Notes: a model not told the origin generated them from the sequence alone. Shown: positions 25,641 through 35,245, numbered from the stretch's first letter. The stretch is DNA of 64,000 nucleotides from an uncultured Fretibacterium sp. (GCA_946186205.1 CAMHMH010000001.1:248001-312000); one strand, 5' to 3'. Made by a program: numbers and translations.

Positions 25641-27155
25641 ATGGCAGAAGAAAATATTTTGCTCCAAATGAAACACATTCACAAAAAATTCCCCGGCGTT
25701 TATGCATTGAAGGACGTAAATTTTGAGCTCAGAGCCGGAGAAGTCCACGCGCTTTTAGGCGAAAACGGAGCAGGAAAATCTACCCTCATCAAGTGCCTTG
25801 CAGGTATCTATATCCCCGAAGAAGGTGAAGTAATCGTTAAGGGCGAGTCCCACATCATGAAGAGCGTCGCTGACTCACAGGCTCACGGAATCAGCGTCAT
25901 TCATCAGGAGCTGTGCTTAGTCCCTTACTTGTCGATTGCTGAGAATATGTATCTTGGCCGTGAAAGAAACGTTGCGGGAATCATCAAGCGCGGTGAAGAG
26001 AATGAAGCAGCCCGCAAAATGCTTCAGAGACTCGGACTCGACTTTGACCCGAACACGCTCATAAAAGACTTGAGCATAGCCCAGCAGCAAATGGTAGAGA
26101 TCGCAAAGGCGTTATCAGTGAAAGCTGACATTCTAGTGATGGATGAGCCTACAGCATCATTGACGGACAAAGAGACGGAAGTGCTTTTTGAGACGATGAG
26201 ACAGCTAAAGGCCGAGGGAATCGGAATCATCTACATATCTCACAGAATGAGCGAGCTTTTTGCGATAACAGACCGGGTTACGATTATGCGCGACGGCCAG
26301 TATGTCGGAACAGTCAACACACGAGAGACTACGAATGACCAGCTTATTGCCATGATGGTTGGGCGTGAATTGACTCAGCTTTACTTCAAAGACGAGGTGA
26401 AGCCGGGCAAGGTTGTAATAGAAGTTAAAGACCTCGTGAGTCCTCCGTTCGTTAACGGCGTATCGTTCGCGGTTCGTGAGGGTGAAATTGTCGGAATGTC
26501 CGGGCTTGTCGGAGCAGGAAGATCTGAAACAGCTCATTGCATTTTCGGAATCGATGACAAGTACACGGGGCAGATTCTCATTGACGGAAAGCCGGTGCAT
26601 ATCCGCTCGGTGCGTCAGGCCATGAACAACGGAATCGCAATGGTGCCCGAAAACCGCAAAGAGGAAGGACTCGTGCTGATTAACTCCGTCGGCTATAACT
26701 TAACGCTGACGGTGCTTCATGAAATCTTCAGGGGGCGGCCTCTCGGAAATCTCGCAAAAGAAACTGACACAATCACGCGCTACATTAAGGAACTTGCGAT
26801 AAAGACTCCTTCAGCCGATCAGCTTGCGGAAAATCTTTCGGGCGGCAACCAGCAGAAGATTGTTATTGCGAAATGGTTAGCGACAAAGCCGAAACTCTTG
26901 ATACTCGACGAACCGACAAGAGGAGTCGACGTAGGAGCGAGGGCGGAAATTTACGGCTTCATGAACGAGCTTGCGAAACAGGGAGTCGCTATCCTCATGA
27001 TAAGCTCAGACCTTCCGGAAGTCATCAACATGTCAGACCGCGTATTAGTCATGCACGAGGGAAAAGTTACAGCCAATCTCAGCAAGAACGAACTCAGCCA
27101 GGAAACAATCATGCGTTATGCAACAGGGACAGGAGGAAATATCGATGCCGCTTGA
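25641..27155 (+). CDS. Sugar ABC transporter ATP-binding protein (RbsA family)
   Basis: A 504-residue tandem ABC ATPase. The first cassette has Walker A GENGAGKST and signature LSIAQQQMVEIAKAL with Walker B ILVMDEPTASLT. The second has a degenerate P-loop region (GLVGAGRSETA), signature LSGGNQQKIVIAKWL and Walker B LLILDEPTRGVD. This is the normal RbsA/MglA pattern. The chosen ATG at 25641 has GGAGGTG about 9 bases upstream. It overlaps the permease gene by 11 bases. Confidence 0.93.
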   Translation: MAEENILLQMKHIHKKFPGVYALKDVNFELRAGEVHALLGENGAGKSTLIKCLAGIYIPEEGEVIVKGESHIMKSVADSQAHGISVIHQELCLVPYLSIAENMYLGRERNVAGIIKRGEENEAARKMLQRLGLDFDPNTLIKDLSIAQQQMVEIAKALSVKADILVMDEPTASLTDKETEVLFETMRQLKAEGIGIIYISHRMSELFAITDRVTIMRDGQYVGTVNTRETTNDQLIAMMVGRELTQLYFKDEVKPGKVVIEVKDLVSPPFVNGVSFAVREGEIVGMSGLVGAGRSETAHCIFGIDDKYTGQILIDGKPVHIRSVRQAMNNGIAMVPENRKEEGLVLINSVGYNLTLTVLHEIFRGRPLGNLAKETDTITRYIKELAIKTPSADQLAENLSGGNQQKIVIAKWLATKPKLLILDEPTRGVDVGARAEIYGFMNELAKQGVAILMISSDLPEVINMSDRVLVMHEGKVTANLSKNELSQETIMRYATGTGGNIDAA

Positions 27156-28116
27156 GAATCAAATTAAAGCGCAAAACGGATTCGCGCGTTACTTCAAAGA
27201 AAACATGGGTACGCTTATCGGGCTTCTTGCGATGTGCGTAATATTGTCGCTCACAACAAACGGAGTCTTCTACTCACAGCGAAACTTAGTGAACGTTCTC
27301 CGGCAGGTGTCATCAAATGCGTGTCTTGCGTTCGGAATGACATTCGCAATCATAACGGGCGGAATTGATTTGTCTGTCGGCTCAATCCTCGCACTTTCCG
27401 GGACTCTCAGCGCGGGCTTCATCGCATTCAACAACATGCCCGTAGCGCAGGCTGTAATTCTTGCTATCGTAATCGGAACGGCGTTAGGACTCTTCAACGG
27501 CTTCGTGATCGCAAAGACTACAATTCCTCCGTTCATAGTAACGCTTGCGATGATGCAGATTGCACGAGGTGCGGCGTATATTTACTCGAACGGTCAGCCA
27601 ATCCGCGCAATGTTCCCCGACTATCAGATAATCGGAACGGGTTACCTTGGGCCTATACCTTATCCCGTAATCTACATGATAGTGTTCCTGATTATTTGCG
27701 TTGTATTGCTGAGTAAGACTCGCTTTGGCCGTCATGTTTACGCTGTCGGAGGCAATGACAAGGCGGCAATATTCTCAGGCGTTAACGTTGCGAGAACAAA
27801 GATGCTTGTCTACACGATGAGCGGATTCCTTGCGGCGTTTACGGGTGTAGTGCTCTGCGCGAGAATGGCATCAGGTCAGCCAACAGCGGGACAGGCTTTC
27901 GAGATGGACGCGATTGCGGCGACGGTTCTCGGCGGCACGTCAATGTCAGGCGGAGTCGGCAAGATAGGATCGACATTTATCGGCGTGTTAATCATCGGAG
28001 TACTGAATAACGGCTTGAACCTTCTCGGACTCAATTCCTTCTGGCAGCAAATCGCAAAAGGTATCGTGATATTGCTTGCGGTTTATGTCGACATGCTGAA
28101 GAAGCGCAGAAAGTAA
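27145..28116 (+). CDS. Sugar ABC transporter permease (RbsC family)
   Basis: A 323-residue inner-membrane permease with eight to ten hydrophobic segments. The family mark is FAIITGGIDLSVGSILALSG. Also visible are the GRHVYAVGGNDKAA loop and GGTSMSGGVGKIG near the end. AGGAGG lies 8 bases before the ATG, inside the end of the ATPase gene. Confidence 0.92.
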   Translation: MPLENQIKAQNGFARYFKENMGTLIGLLAMCVILSLTTNGVFYSQRNLVNVLRQVSSNACLAFGMTFAIITGGIDLSVGSILALSGTLSAGFIAFNNMPVAQAVILAIVIGTALGLFNGFVIAKTTIPPFIVTLAMMQIARGAAYIYSNGQPIRAMFPDYQIIGTGYLGPIPYPVIYMIVFLIICVVLLSKTRFGRHVYAVGGNDKAAIFSGVNVARTKMLVYTMSGFLAAFTGVVLCARMASGQPTAGQAFEMDAIAATVLGGTSMSGGVGKIGSTFIGVLIIGVLNNGLNLLGLNSFWQQIAKGIVILLAVYVDMLKKRRK

Positions 28117-28143
28117 TCATAGTATAATCGTCATCATCGGGGG

Positions 28144-28175
28144 ATGAGGAGAAAATCCTTGTCCCTCATTTTTTT
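28144..28175 (+). terminator. Terminator between permease and decarboxylase genes
   Basis: ATGAGG (28144-28149) pairs with CCTCAT (28164-28169), with inner AGGA/TCCT pairing possible, and seven T follow. A TATAAT at 28123-28128 just before it could start a separate transcript. Confidence 0.6.
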
Positions 28176-28191
28176 ACAGGAGGTAATAATT

Positions 28192-29373
28192 ATGTCGGCG
28201 AATAACACAGCGGTAGATCCGGCTGAAGCGCGTCTTGACAAATTCGCGGGTGATATTGTTTCACAGAGGGCTAATGATATGGGCTACCCTATGAACCAGA
28301 GCAGCGAGCTTCGGGGGTTCTACAGATGGTTTTCAGGCAGCGGGCTTAATCTCACGATGGTGAATAACTGCGGAGATCCTTTTGACATTGGAGGGCATCA
28401 CCTGAAGCTGAACACTATCGACTTTGAGCGGGAAGTCATCGAACGACTCGCCCCTCTTTACGGCTTTGATGATGGTAACTTCTGGGGAATCGTAACATTC
28501 AGCGGCACAGACGGTAACAATCACGGAATATATTTCGGCGCAAAGTACCTCGAAAAGAAAACGGGTATGAAGCCTGTTGTGTATGTCTCAGACTCGGCGC
28601 ATTACTCATCGATGAGGCTTGCTGACCTTCAGAACTTGGAGCTTGCATTGATACCTTCAGACGTTCACGGGCGAATGATTCCCGCAGAGCTTGAGAAGGC
28701 AATTGTACCCGGGCGGCCTGCATTGGTTGTGTATGCTCTTGGTACTACGTTCAAGGGCGGTATTGATGACATGGCCGGGCTGAACAAAATTTTTGCGCGC
28801 CATAGTATTACGGACATTTACAGGCATGTTGACGGGGCATTGTTCGGAGCTTACCTGCCTTACACGGAGTACAAAGACATAGTGAACAGGAATGTTACGC
28901 TGTTCGACTCGATTGCTGTCAGCGGTCATAAATTTTTCGGAATGGACGAGCCCGCCGGATTTTTCATAACAACAAAGGAAGTCCGCGACAATCAGACCCG
29001 TTATGATGTTCCTTACCTGAATTGCAGCATGCCGATGATTAACTGCTCGCGCTCAGCAATGACCCCGTTAAAATTCTGGTGGATATTGCAGCACACAAGC
29101 GCGGAAGATTTCACAGAGCAGACCGCGAAATTTCTTGAGAATGCACGGTGGCTTAAAGATGAGCTTGACCGAATGAGCTGGCCCGCGTGGCTTGAGCCTA
29201 TGTCAAACACAGTTTACTTCAAGAGGCCAAGTGAGTCCGTCGCAAAGAAGTATGACCTTGCGCCCGATTATGACGAACGACTCGGCGGCGAGCTCGCGCA
29301 CATTGTAGTTATGCAGCACGTAACAAAGGAAAGACTCAGAGTATTTCTTGATGATTTGAGAGGAGAGATGTGA
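28192..29373 (+). CDS. PLP-dependent histidine-decarboxylase-like enzyme
   Basis: A 393-residue group II PLP decarboxylase. The best match by eye is the bacterial PLP-type histidine decarboxylase: MGYPMN near residue 30, NNCGDPF near 58, TIDFEREVIERLAPLYG near 75, the stacking His in SAHYSS (about 137), HVDGALFG with the PLP Asp (214), and the Schiff-base lysine in SGHKFFG (247). It would act in the cytoplasm, releasing CO2 and an amine. No amine antiporter is beside it, so histidine as substrate is inferred. AGGAGG lies 8 bases before the ATG. Confidence 0.8.
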   Translation: MSANNTAVDPAEARLDKFAGDIVSQRANDMGYPMNQSSELRGFYRWFSGSGLNLTMVNNCGDPFDIGGHHLKLNTIDFEREVIERLAPLYGFDDGNFWGIVTFSGTDGNNHGIYFGAKYLEKKTGMKPVVYVSDSAHYSSMRLADLQNLELALIPSDVHGRMIPAELEKAIVPGRPALVVYALGTTFKGGIDDMAGLNKIFARHSITDIYRHVDGALFGAYLPYTEYKDIVNRNVTLFDSIAVSGHKFFGMDEPAGFFITTKEVRDNQTRYDVPYLNCSMPMINCSRSAMTPLKFWWILQHTSAEDFTEQTAKFLENARWLKDELDRMSWPAWLEPMSNTVYFKRPSESVAKKYDLAPDYDERLGGELAHIVVMQHVTKERLRVFLDDLRGEM

Positions 29374-29374
29374 G

Positions 29375-30274
29375 ATGAGGAAAATATTTTGCGCGGTTAT
29401 GATTCTGGCTCTGCTTTGCGGTTGTGCGTATGCTGAAAATGATTCGTCATCCGTAATGCACTTCAGCGACTCGATTTTGCGAGATGAGGCCGGAATCAAA
29501 TGGGAAGCATTCGGAGACCCGGTGCTTTCGTCAAAAGAATCTGTAACGGGAGGAAAATCGCTTTACCTTGACGGAGGCTCGTACCTTCAGACCGAGAACA
29601 AAGAAGCGTTTGATTTCCCGCACGAGTTCACGATGGAAGCATGGGTATATCCGGTTGAGTATGTAACTGACCGTTATCCCACGACAACATTCACTGTATT
29701 CAGCAGATGGCTTCACGGCACGAGGACTCTTTATAGCGTGAACCTCGTAAAGGAAGCGGGCGGGGACAACAGCAAACTTTCTTTCTACTCCGACTTCAGC
29801 GGCTCAGTGTCGGTTGAAACGGAGTCCGAGATACCCATAAAGCAATGGACTCACATCGCAGTAACAAGAGACTCAGAAAAAGTTGTGCGCTTGTTCATCA
29901 ACGGGAAAATGAAGGCCGAAAAGAGAATCACTCAGAACTTCACGAGCACCGATTACCCGCTGACAATAGGCGCGTCATCAAATGCAATGCGTAAATCAAT
30001 CGGCTATATTGATGAGTGGCATGTGTATAAACGCTGTATGTATACGGGAGATTTTGAGCCTTCACGCGTAGAATCTTCAAGCACAGGGAAGCCGGAAACC
30101 TCACAGGGTATTGAATCTTCACGGGGCTTTGCAAATCATGCGGGAGAGTCATACGGCTGTCATTGCGGATATTCAGCGGCGGACGAAATACGGAAGTTCA
30201 AGAGTCTTCTTGATGATGGAATAATAACGAAAGAAGAATTTGACGCAGTGAAGAAAAAATTGCTTGGCCTGTAA
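29375..30274 (+). CDS. Exported LamG/concanavalin-like lectin domain protein with SHOCT tail
   Basis: A 299-residue protein. Signal MRKIFCAVMILALLCGCAYA with LLCGC as a possible lipobox. Residues about 45-220 form a LamG-type jelly-roll: SLYLDGGSYLQTEN, FTMEAWVYPVEY, WTHIAVTRDSEKVVRLFING, GYIDEWHVYKR. After a Ser-rich linker the last 30 residues are a SHOCT domain (ADEIRKFKSLLDDGIITKEE). The ATG lies 1 base after the decarboxylase stop, with AGGAG 9 bases upstream. Confidence 0.82.
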   Translation: MRKIFCAVMILALLCGCAYAENDSSSVMHFSDSILRDEAGIKWEAFGDPVLSSKESVTGGKSLYLDGGSYLQTENKEAFDFPHEFTMEAWVYPVEYVTDRYPTTTFTVFSRWLHGTRTLYSVNLVKEAGGDNSKLSFYSDFSGSVSVETESEIPIKQWTHIAVTRDSEKVVRLFINGKMKAEKRITQNFTSTDYPLTIGASSNAMRKSIGYIDEWHVYKRCMYTGDFEPSRVESSSTGKPETSQGIESSRGFANHAGESYGCHCGYSAADEIRKFKSLLDDGIITKEEFDAVKKKLLGL

Positions 30275-30282
30275 AAGAAAAT

Positions 30283-30315
30283 CCCCCTCCGTTTTGTGAA
30301 GGGGGTAAATTTTTT
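30283..30315. terminator. Bidirectional terminator
   Basis: CCCCCT (30283-30288) pairs with AGGGGG (30300-30305) and is followed by TAAATTTTTT. It lies between the convergent LamG and toxin genes. Confidence 0.75.
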
Positions 30316-30316
30316 G

Positions 30317-30610
30317 TCAAAGCCCGAAAATTTCCGAGTGAGTTCCGAGCCTCTCAAGCCTCAGCAAATCATCATCAACATACGCATAAATCAGCAGCAA
30401 GTCAGGCCGTATATGGCACTCGCGGAAGCCCTCCCAGTTATTATGAAGCGGATGATCGTTATACTTTGCTGGAAGCAGTTTATCTTCAGCAAGAACATCA
30501 ACAACACACCACAATTCGCCGTCAGGTTTCGCAATAACATCACGGTATCTCCCTCCGAGCTTGCGCTTGTAGTCCCGCCTGAATCTGCTTGAAGCGTCAA
30601 TATCTCTCAT
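30317..30610 (-). CDS. YafQ-type mRNA interferase toxin
   Basis: A 97-residue RelE-superfamily toxin. The pattern is that of YafQ: FRRDYKRKLGGRY at the N-terminus, NDHPLHNNWEGFRECHIRPD in the middle, then LLLIYAYVDD and RLGTHSEIFGL at the end. The conserved His residues and the terminal Phe are present. Known relatives cut mRNA on the ribosome. The ATG overlaps the antitoxin stop (ATGA), so toxin output depends on antitoxin translation. Confidence 0.88.
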   Translation of the reverse strand: MRDIDASSRFRRDYKRKLGGRYRDVIAKPDGELWCVVDVLAEDKLLPAKYNDHPLHNNWEGFRECHIRPDLLLIYAYVDDDLLRLERLGTHSEIFGL

Positions 30611-30879
30611 TCTGATTCCTCGTACATTTCCGTCATCCATCTGTGAAACTCGTCAAGCGTCATGCGGTCATGCGTTATTCCGTGCCTCATCTCATACATT
30701 GCCGCTATAGTATCACGTGTAGGATTCCCGTAAGTGTCATACATTGGCTCAGGCTCTCTTTCTTCGTCCTGATCATAATACGGGTCATACTCGTAATTCT
30801 CTACAAGCTCTTCTATTTCCTCGTCCGTAAGTTTGCGGTCAAATTTGTAGCTCTGTTTCGGCCTCGTTAATACAGCCAT
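30607..30879 (-). CDS. Antitoxin of the YafQ-type pair
   Basis: A 90-residue acidic protein directly upstream of and overlapping the toxin gene. It has a central run of Asp, Glu and Tyr (YEYDPYYDQDEEREPEPMYD), then GNPTRDTIAAMYEMRHG, which resembles the RelB/DinJ-type helix. I did not find a full ribbon-helix-helix. The ATG at 30879 has GGAGG 8 bases upstream. Its role follows from position. Confidence 0.75.
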   Translation of the reverse strand: MAVLTRPKQSYKFDRKLTDEEIEELVENYEYDPYYDQDEEREPEPMYDTYGNPTRDTIAAMYEMRHGITHDRMTLDEFHRWMTEMYEESE

Positions 30880-30895
30880 AATTCTCACCTCCTCA

Positions 30896-31657
30896 CTAAT
30901 GCCCGTGCGGTTTAAGATCAAGCATTGCCCGTTCGTAAACTAAATCAGACTGAAGCAGCACGCAGAAACACGCGCTCAACGGAATAATCGCAAGCCATAT
31001 AGTATGTTCCCTCATTACCGGGGCGAGTGCCGTAACAATGACTCCTCCGAACATGAACGCAAGAATTATTTTCGCGTGCTTCAGCATTTTTGCGCGGGCT
31101 TCCTTCTCTTGTTCGTGATGCTTTATGATTCTCGCTACTGAGATTCCTATCTGCCGGACGTGATTCGTTACGAACGTCGTAGCCATTGGGACTCCTTCTG
31201 CCTGCCTGAACGTGTTGAACTGCATAGCACAAAGGAAGCATATTATCACCTGCACAATTTGATCCGGCCATGTCAGCGGAATGAATCCCACAATGAACAG
31301 CGCAATAATCTCAACGCCGACTAAAAGCGTGTCCCATCGTATGAACTTCCTGCTGTTGACTTTCTGCGGGAGAATCTCAGACAAGATAGTGCCGAGTATA
31401 TACGCCGTGAAAGGAATCAAGTAATACAATGCGACACTGTAACGACCCCAGCCGATAGCCGCTGCCATCTTGACGATGTTCCCGGTCTGCGCGTTGCTGA
31501 ATACCTGACCCCTTAGCGTGTACGTGTACAATCCCATCATGCCGCCCGCTACCGTCAGAAGCTCAAAGATATAATACTGCTCGCACGTCAGGTAAAACTC
31601 CTCGTGAAGTTTCTTGTGAAGCTCTTTATGTTCCTCAGTCTTGAATTGTTCCTGCAA
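30896..31657 (-). CDS. YoaK family (DUF1275) membrane protein
   Basis: A 253-residue inner-membrane protein with six or so helices. Family marks are GGMMGLYTYTLRGQVFSNAQ followed by TGNIVKMA, and QFNTFRQAEGVPMATTFVTN. The open frame runs upstream to 31753 inside the helicase gene. I chose the TTG at 31657, which has GAAAGG 10 bases before it and gives the usual family length; a GTG at 31666 is an alternative. It overlaps the helicase gene by 23 bases. Confidence 0.82.
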   Translation of the reverse strand: MQEQFKTEEHKELHKKLHEEFYLTCEQYYIFELLTVAGGMMGLYTYTLRGQVFSNAQTGNIVKMAAAIGWGRYSVALYYLIPFTAYILGTILSEILPQKVNSRKFIRWDTLLVGVEIIALFIVGFIPLTWPDQIVQVIICFLCAMQFNTFRQAEGVPMATTFVTNHVRQIGISVARIIKHHEQEKEARAKMLKHAKIILAFMFGGVIVTALAPVMREHTIWLAIIPLSACFCVLLQSDLVYERAMLDLKPHGH

Positions 31658-34600
31658 ATTTCGCACAGCCTTTCTTGAAGGGACATTGCCCGCAGTGTTT
31701 GTGATTCGACTCGTATGACTCTGAAGTTCCAGACGCGCAATTTTTCGCGGCACTCTCTATCCTCGCTCGTATTGAGTCAAAGTCTGTGATGATTCGTCCT
31801 TCTGTCTTGTTCTCTCGCAGGAAGACCGTTACGGCGTTAATGCTGTCAATTTCTTCCTGCAAATGTATTATGTATGCGTAGAAGTCGAGCTGTGATTTGT
31901 ACATTCCGAGAAGAGATTTATACGTGTCATCCGGGAGGCTCTCAACGTCCGTTATTTTGTAGTCAACTACAATATTTCCGCACACAGCATCAACAGCACC
32001 GGCCATGACAGTATCACCGTCAAGAGGGACTCTGAACATATATTCGCGCCTTACGCCCGGAGCATTCCTCAGAGTCTCGCCAAGAGGACTCGCAGCAAAA
32101 TTCATCAGCCATTCTTCAAGCCCGGATTTATCGCAGTGCCTCCATGTGTCGCGTAAGTAACCCGGCAATAGTCCCAAAGTATCACGCTCATAAAGAAACG
32201 ACTCAAGCTCCGACTCGTAGTCATCAGTCTTAGGCCAGCGCGCTAAAATCCAGTGAGCGAGACTCCCTAACGCCGCTCCTCCGTGAACGTCATCATCGGA
32301 GTCATTGCCTCTGTCGGGAAGCTCCCACTTCAGCGCGATACCCTGTCGGTATTTCCTCCTCCATGCATACGGGCAGAACTCATAGAGGGCGAATGACGTT
32401 GCGGAAATCTGGCGCAATGATCTTTCAGCCGTTACTGTATCAACATGAGTAAGCGATTCTGTTTCGTGTGCGATGGTTTCGGATTGTTCCTGCGAGATTC
32501 TTTCAGCACTCAAAATCTCAGGCGTTACATCTTTCATGCCCTCAATACTTTTCAGCAAAAATTCTGACCACTGACCCGCATAGCCTTTCGGTGTCGTGTC
32601 CTGGGCATTATTGCTGACGGGGCGAATCAGTCCGCAAAATATCAGGCTGTCCTGTGCGCGAGTGCATGCGACGTAGAACAATCTTTCTTCCTCTTCAGTT
32701 TCTCCCTGCTTCGACAGTAATTTGTGCCAGCCGGCTAATTTTGGCCTGAAATTTCTTGCGGGTGAAAACTCATCGGGCAGTCTTGTCGCTGCGAGTCCCA
32801 AATCTTTCGAGGGCTTGAGGGATTCTTTGTCGGGGTTGCCGCTCACCCTGTCAGCAAAAATCACTGTTACGGGATATTCGAGTCCCTTTGCTGAATGAAC
32901 AGCACCGAGCCTCACAGCGTCTTCATTTTCGTCATGCCAGGCGGGCTCCTCATACTGTGATTTGTTCCTGATTGCGCGGGTCATATACTCAGCGCACGAA
33001 ACGAGGCTTGATGATCCTGATGACTGAAACTCACGGGCTATCCTCAAAGCGAGTCTGACGTTGCGCAGGACTCTCAGCTTGTCTTTGTCCTTTGAGCATG
33101 AAAGCCAGTCCCTTTTTCTGTCGTAGAATGACAATATCCCGGAAGCACCTTCATTTTCACCGACAATAGAAAGATATTCGAGGCGTGAATATGCTTCAGG
33201 GAGATTAGCGCGTATGAGATCTATCGGCCTGTTCTTTTCGTCAGCAAGAGTCAGGCACTTCACTGCGTCGTCCTCACTAACGCCGGAGAAAGGAGACATA
33301 AGCCAGCCCATAACGGAGAAATCATCAGAGAAATCTGCGGCGGCCCTCAGCGTGCATACAATATCACCGATTTCACCGCGGCTGAAATATTCCCGGCTTC
33401 TGTCCTGTATCGATGGTATTCCGAATCTTTCTAGTGCCTCCTCAAGAACGCTGAAACATCCCCGCCCGCGTGAGAGAATCGCAAAGTCCGAAAATTTTAC
33501 GGGGCGTATGACTCTGTCTTTCTTGTCCCAGATTGTGAGGCCCTCTTTAACCCATGATGAAATTTTTGACGCAATGTCCAGCGCAAGAGCCTTCCTGCTT
33601 TCGTCAGCATTAGTATTATTCCTGAGAAGGTAGACTCTGAAGTCCGGCATTGTCCCCGACTCCCTCTCAGCATCATTCAGCGGGGACAAGTCGTTGTATT
33701 TGACTCCTGCCATAGATTTTTGGCGGCTTATTCCGTCCGGCCATAAGCTGTTGAACATAGCGTTGATTTTTGCGAGAAGTGAAGCGCGAGTCCTGAAGCT
33801 CGTATCAAGTGAAATTCTGCATGTGCCTTCGCGTGATATGACCTCCGCGAATAATTCCGGGTCTGCGTGCCTGAACTTGTAGATTGACTGCTTAGGGTCT
33901 CCGACAGCAAAGAGGCTCGAATCTTCTCCGTAATCTTTCAGCGACTCAATCATCTTGAACTGTAACGGGTCTGTGTCCTGGAACTCGTCAACAAGAATAT
34001 GCCTGAACGTTTTGCGGATGCCATTGCTTTTTATCGTGCTCAGTGCGTGAAGTATCATGTCTGAGAACGAGAGAAGACCGCGCTTTGTCTTCATGCTGTC
34101 CCATATTCCCCAAGATACCGCGCAGAATTTGAGCAGAGTTTTCCTCATGGCCTGCTCTTGTTCCTTCAAAGGTGAGTCAAAACTTGCTGTGATGTCCTTG
34201 ATGATTTGAGGCTGTTTTTTCCGCCAGTCTGACAACGTGCTTCCTATAGGAGTATCACGCAGAGCCTTCAGAGCGTTGCTTGTTCCGATAAAGTCAGGAT
34301 TGCTTGTTATCTCGCTGTAAAATTTTCTCAGACTCTTATCATCAGCGGGGGGATTAACTCTCATTGCGTCAAGAAAATCTCTCAGGGCATTTCCGGCTTT
34401 GTCCGTGCTTTTCACGCATGTGATGTGTATATCCTTCCACAAGTCCCAAACTTTGACCCATTCAGGACGCAGCAATTCAGCAACCGAACATCCAACACTT
34501 TCAACAATTTTCGGGTCATTGTCAGCCCATGTCATCATATCTTCCCACGAAAGCCCCGATGACCCGTGAAGCTCAGCAATTTTCCGCGCAAAGCCAGCAA

Positions 34601-35162
34601 GAGTCCCCGCGCCCCACTTGCCTACAGCCGCATTCATATATTCATCATCATCAAGAGAGTTTGCAGACTTGAGAATATCACCGCCGATATAATTCTGCGC
34701 GAGCCTTCCGAGTTTCGCGAACTCTGCCGCGTTCCTTATGTCCTCCCAGAATGACTGCTCCTGATGTGCGTGTATCACCGTCGCCATAGGATCAATATCA
34801 AGCGACAATCCCGACTCACGTATGAGCCTTCCTGCAAATGAATGTATCGTTGAGATCCATGAATCACTGAGGCCGTCAAGAATCTTCTGCCTTCTTTCAG
34901 CGTTCGGGAATAAGTTTAGCGATTTCGTGATGAGTTCTTCGATTCGCTCTTTCATTTCTCCTGCTGCCGCTTCCGTGAAGGTTAGAGTCAAAATATCTGA
35001 GGGCATTAACTCGTCATCATTCAGCAAAAGATTCAAGTACCGCTGTGAAAGAACCCAAGTTTTTCCCGTTCCTGCTCCTGCCTCAACGGTTATTGTCTGG
35101 TTGTCTGCTGTTACGGCTTCTCGCTGTCCTTTTGGTGTTTCGGGGGGAAGTGTAATTGTCAT
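31635..35162 (-). CDS. UvrD/AddA-like helicase with C-terminal Fe-S nuclease domain
   Basis: A 1175-residue superfamily 1 helicase-nuclease. Walker A is VEAGAGTGKT (about 26-35), then LTFTEAAAGEMKERI, motif II ILVDEFQDTDPLQF, GDPKQSIYKFR, and motifs V-VI GAVHSAKGLEYPVTVIF and FYVACTRAQDSLIF. The C-terminus has the PD-(D/E)xK core (AGAVDAVCGN, IVVDYKITD) followed by HCGQCPFKKGCAKF, which with an earlier Cys can hold a 4Fe-4S cluster. It probably processes double-strand ends like AddAB/RecBCD. AGGAGG lies 11 bases before the ATG. Confidence 0.88.
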   Translation of the reverse strand: MTITLPPETPKGQREAVTADNQTITVEAGAGTGKTWVLSQRYLNLLLNDDELMPSDILTLTFTEAAAGEMKERIEELITKSLNLFPNAERRQKILDGLSDSWISTIHSFAGRLIRESGLSLDIDPMATVIHAHQEQSFWEDIRNAAEFAKLGRLAQNYIGGDILKSANSLDDDEYMNAAVGKWGAGTLAGFARKIAELHGSSGLSWEDMMTWADNDPKIVESVGCSVAELLRPEWVKVWDLWKDIHITCVKSTDKAGNALRDFLDAMRVNPPADDKSLRKFYSEITSNPDFIGTSNALKALRDTPIGSTLSDWRKKQPQIIKDITASFDSPLKEQEQAMRKTLLKFCAVSWGIWDSMKTKRGLLSFSDMILHALSTIKSNGIRKTFRHILVDEFQDTDPLQFKMIESLKDYGEDSSLFAVGDPKQSIYKFRHADPELFAEVISREGTCRISLDTSFRTRASLLAKINAMFNSLWPDGISRQKSMAGVKYNDLSPLNDAERESGTMPDFRVYLLRNNTNADESRKALALDIASKISSWVKEGLTIWDKKDRVIRPVKFSDFAILSRGRGCFSVLEEALERFGIPSIQDRSREYFSRGEIGDIVCTLRAAADFSDDFSVMGWLMSPFSGVSEDDAVKCLTLADEKNRPIDLIRANLPEAYSRLEYLSIVGENEGASGILSFYDRKRDWLSCSKDKDKLRVLRNVRLALRIAREFQSSGSSSLVSCAEYMTRAIRNKSQYEEPAWHDENEDAVRLGAVHSAKGLEYPVTVIFADRVSGNPDKESLKPSKDLGLAATRLPDEFSPARNFRPKLAGWHKLLSKQGETEEEERLFYVACTRAQDSLIFCGLIRPVSNNAQDTTPKGYAGQWSEFLLKSIEGMKDVTPEILSAERISQEQSETIAHETESLTHVDTVTAERSLRQISATSFALYEFCPYAWRRKYRQGIALKWELPDRGNDSDDDVHGGAALGSLAHWILARWPKTDDYESELESFLYERDTLGLLPGYLRDTWRHCDKSGLEEWLMNFAASPLGETLRNAPGVRREYMFRVPLDGDTVMAGAVDAVCGNIVVDYKITDVESLPDDTYKSLLGMYKSQLDFYAYIIHLQEEIDSINAVTVFLRENKTEGRIITDFDSIRARIESAAKNCASGTSESYESNHKHCGQCPFKKGCAKFAGTIQD

Positions 35163-35245
35163 GTGTGATAAATCCTCCTGTGAAAAAAAAACTGACAGGG
35201 TGAAAATTTCCCTGCCAGTCAAAAATTCTGAAGTGCTGATATATC

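Noticed and set aside
30896..31753. DUF1275 gene starting at the ATG at 31753
   Set aside because: That start lies 119 bases inside the helicase gene and adds an N-terminus without family similarity; the TTG at 31657 has a ribosome site and gives normal length.
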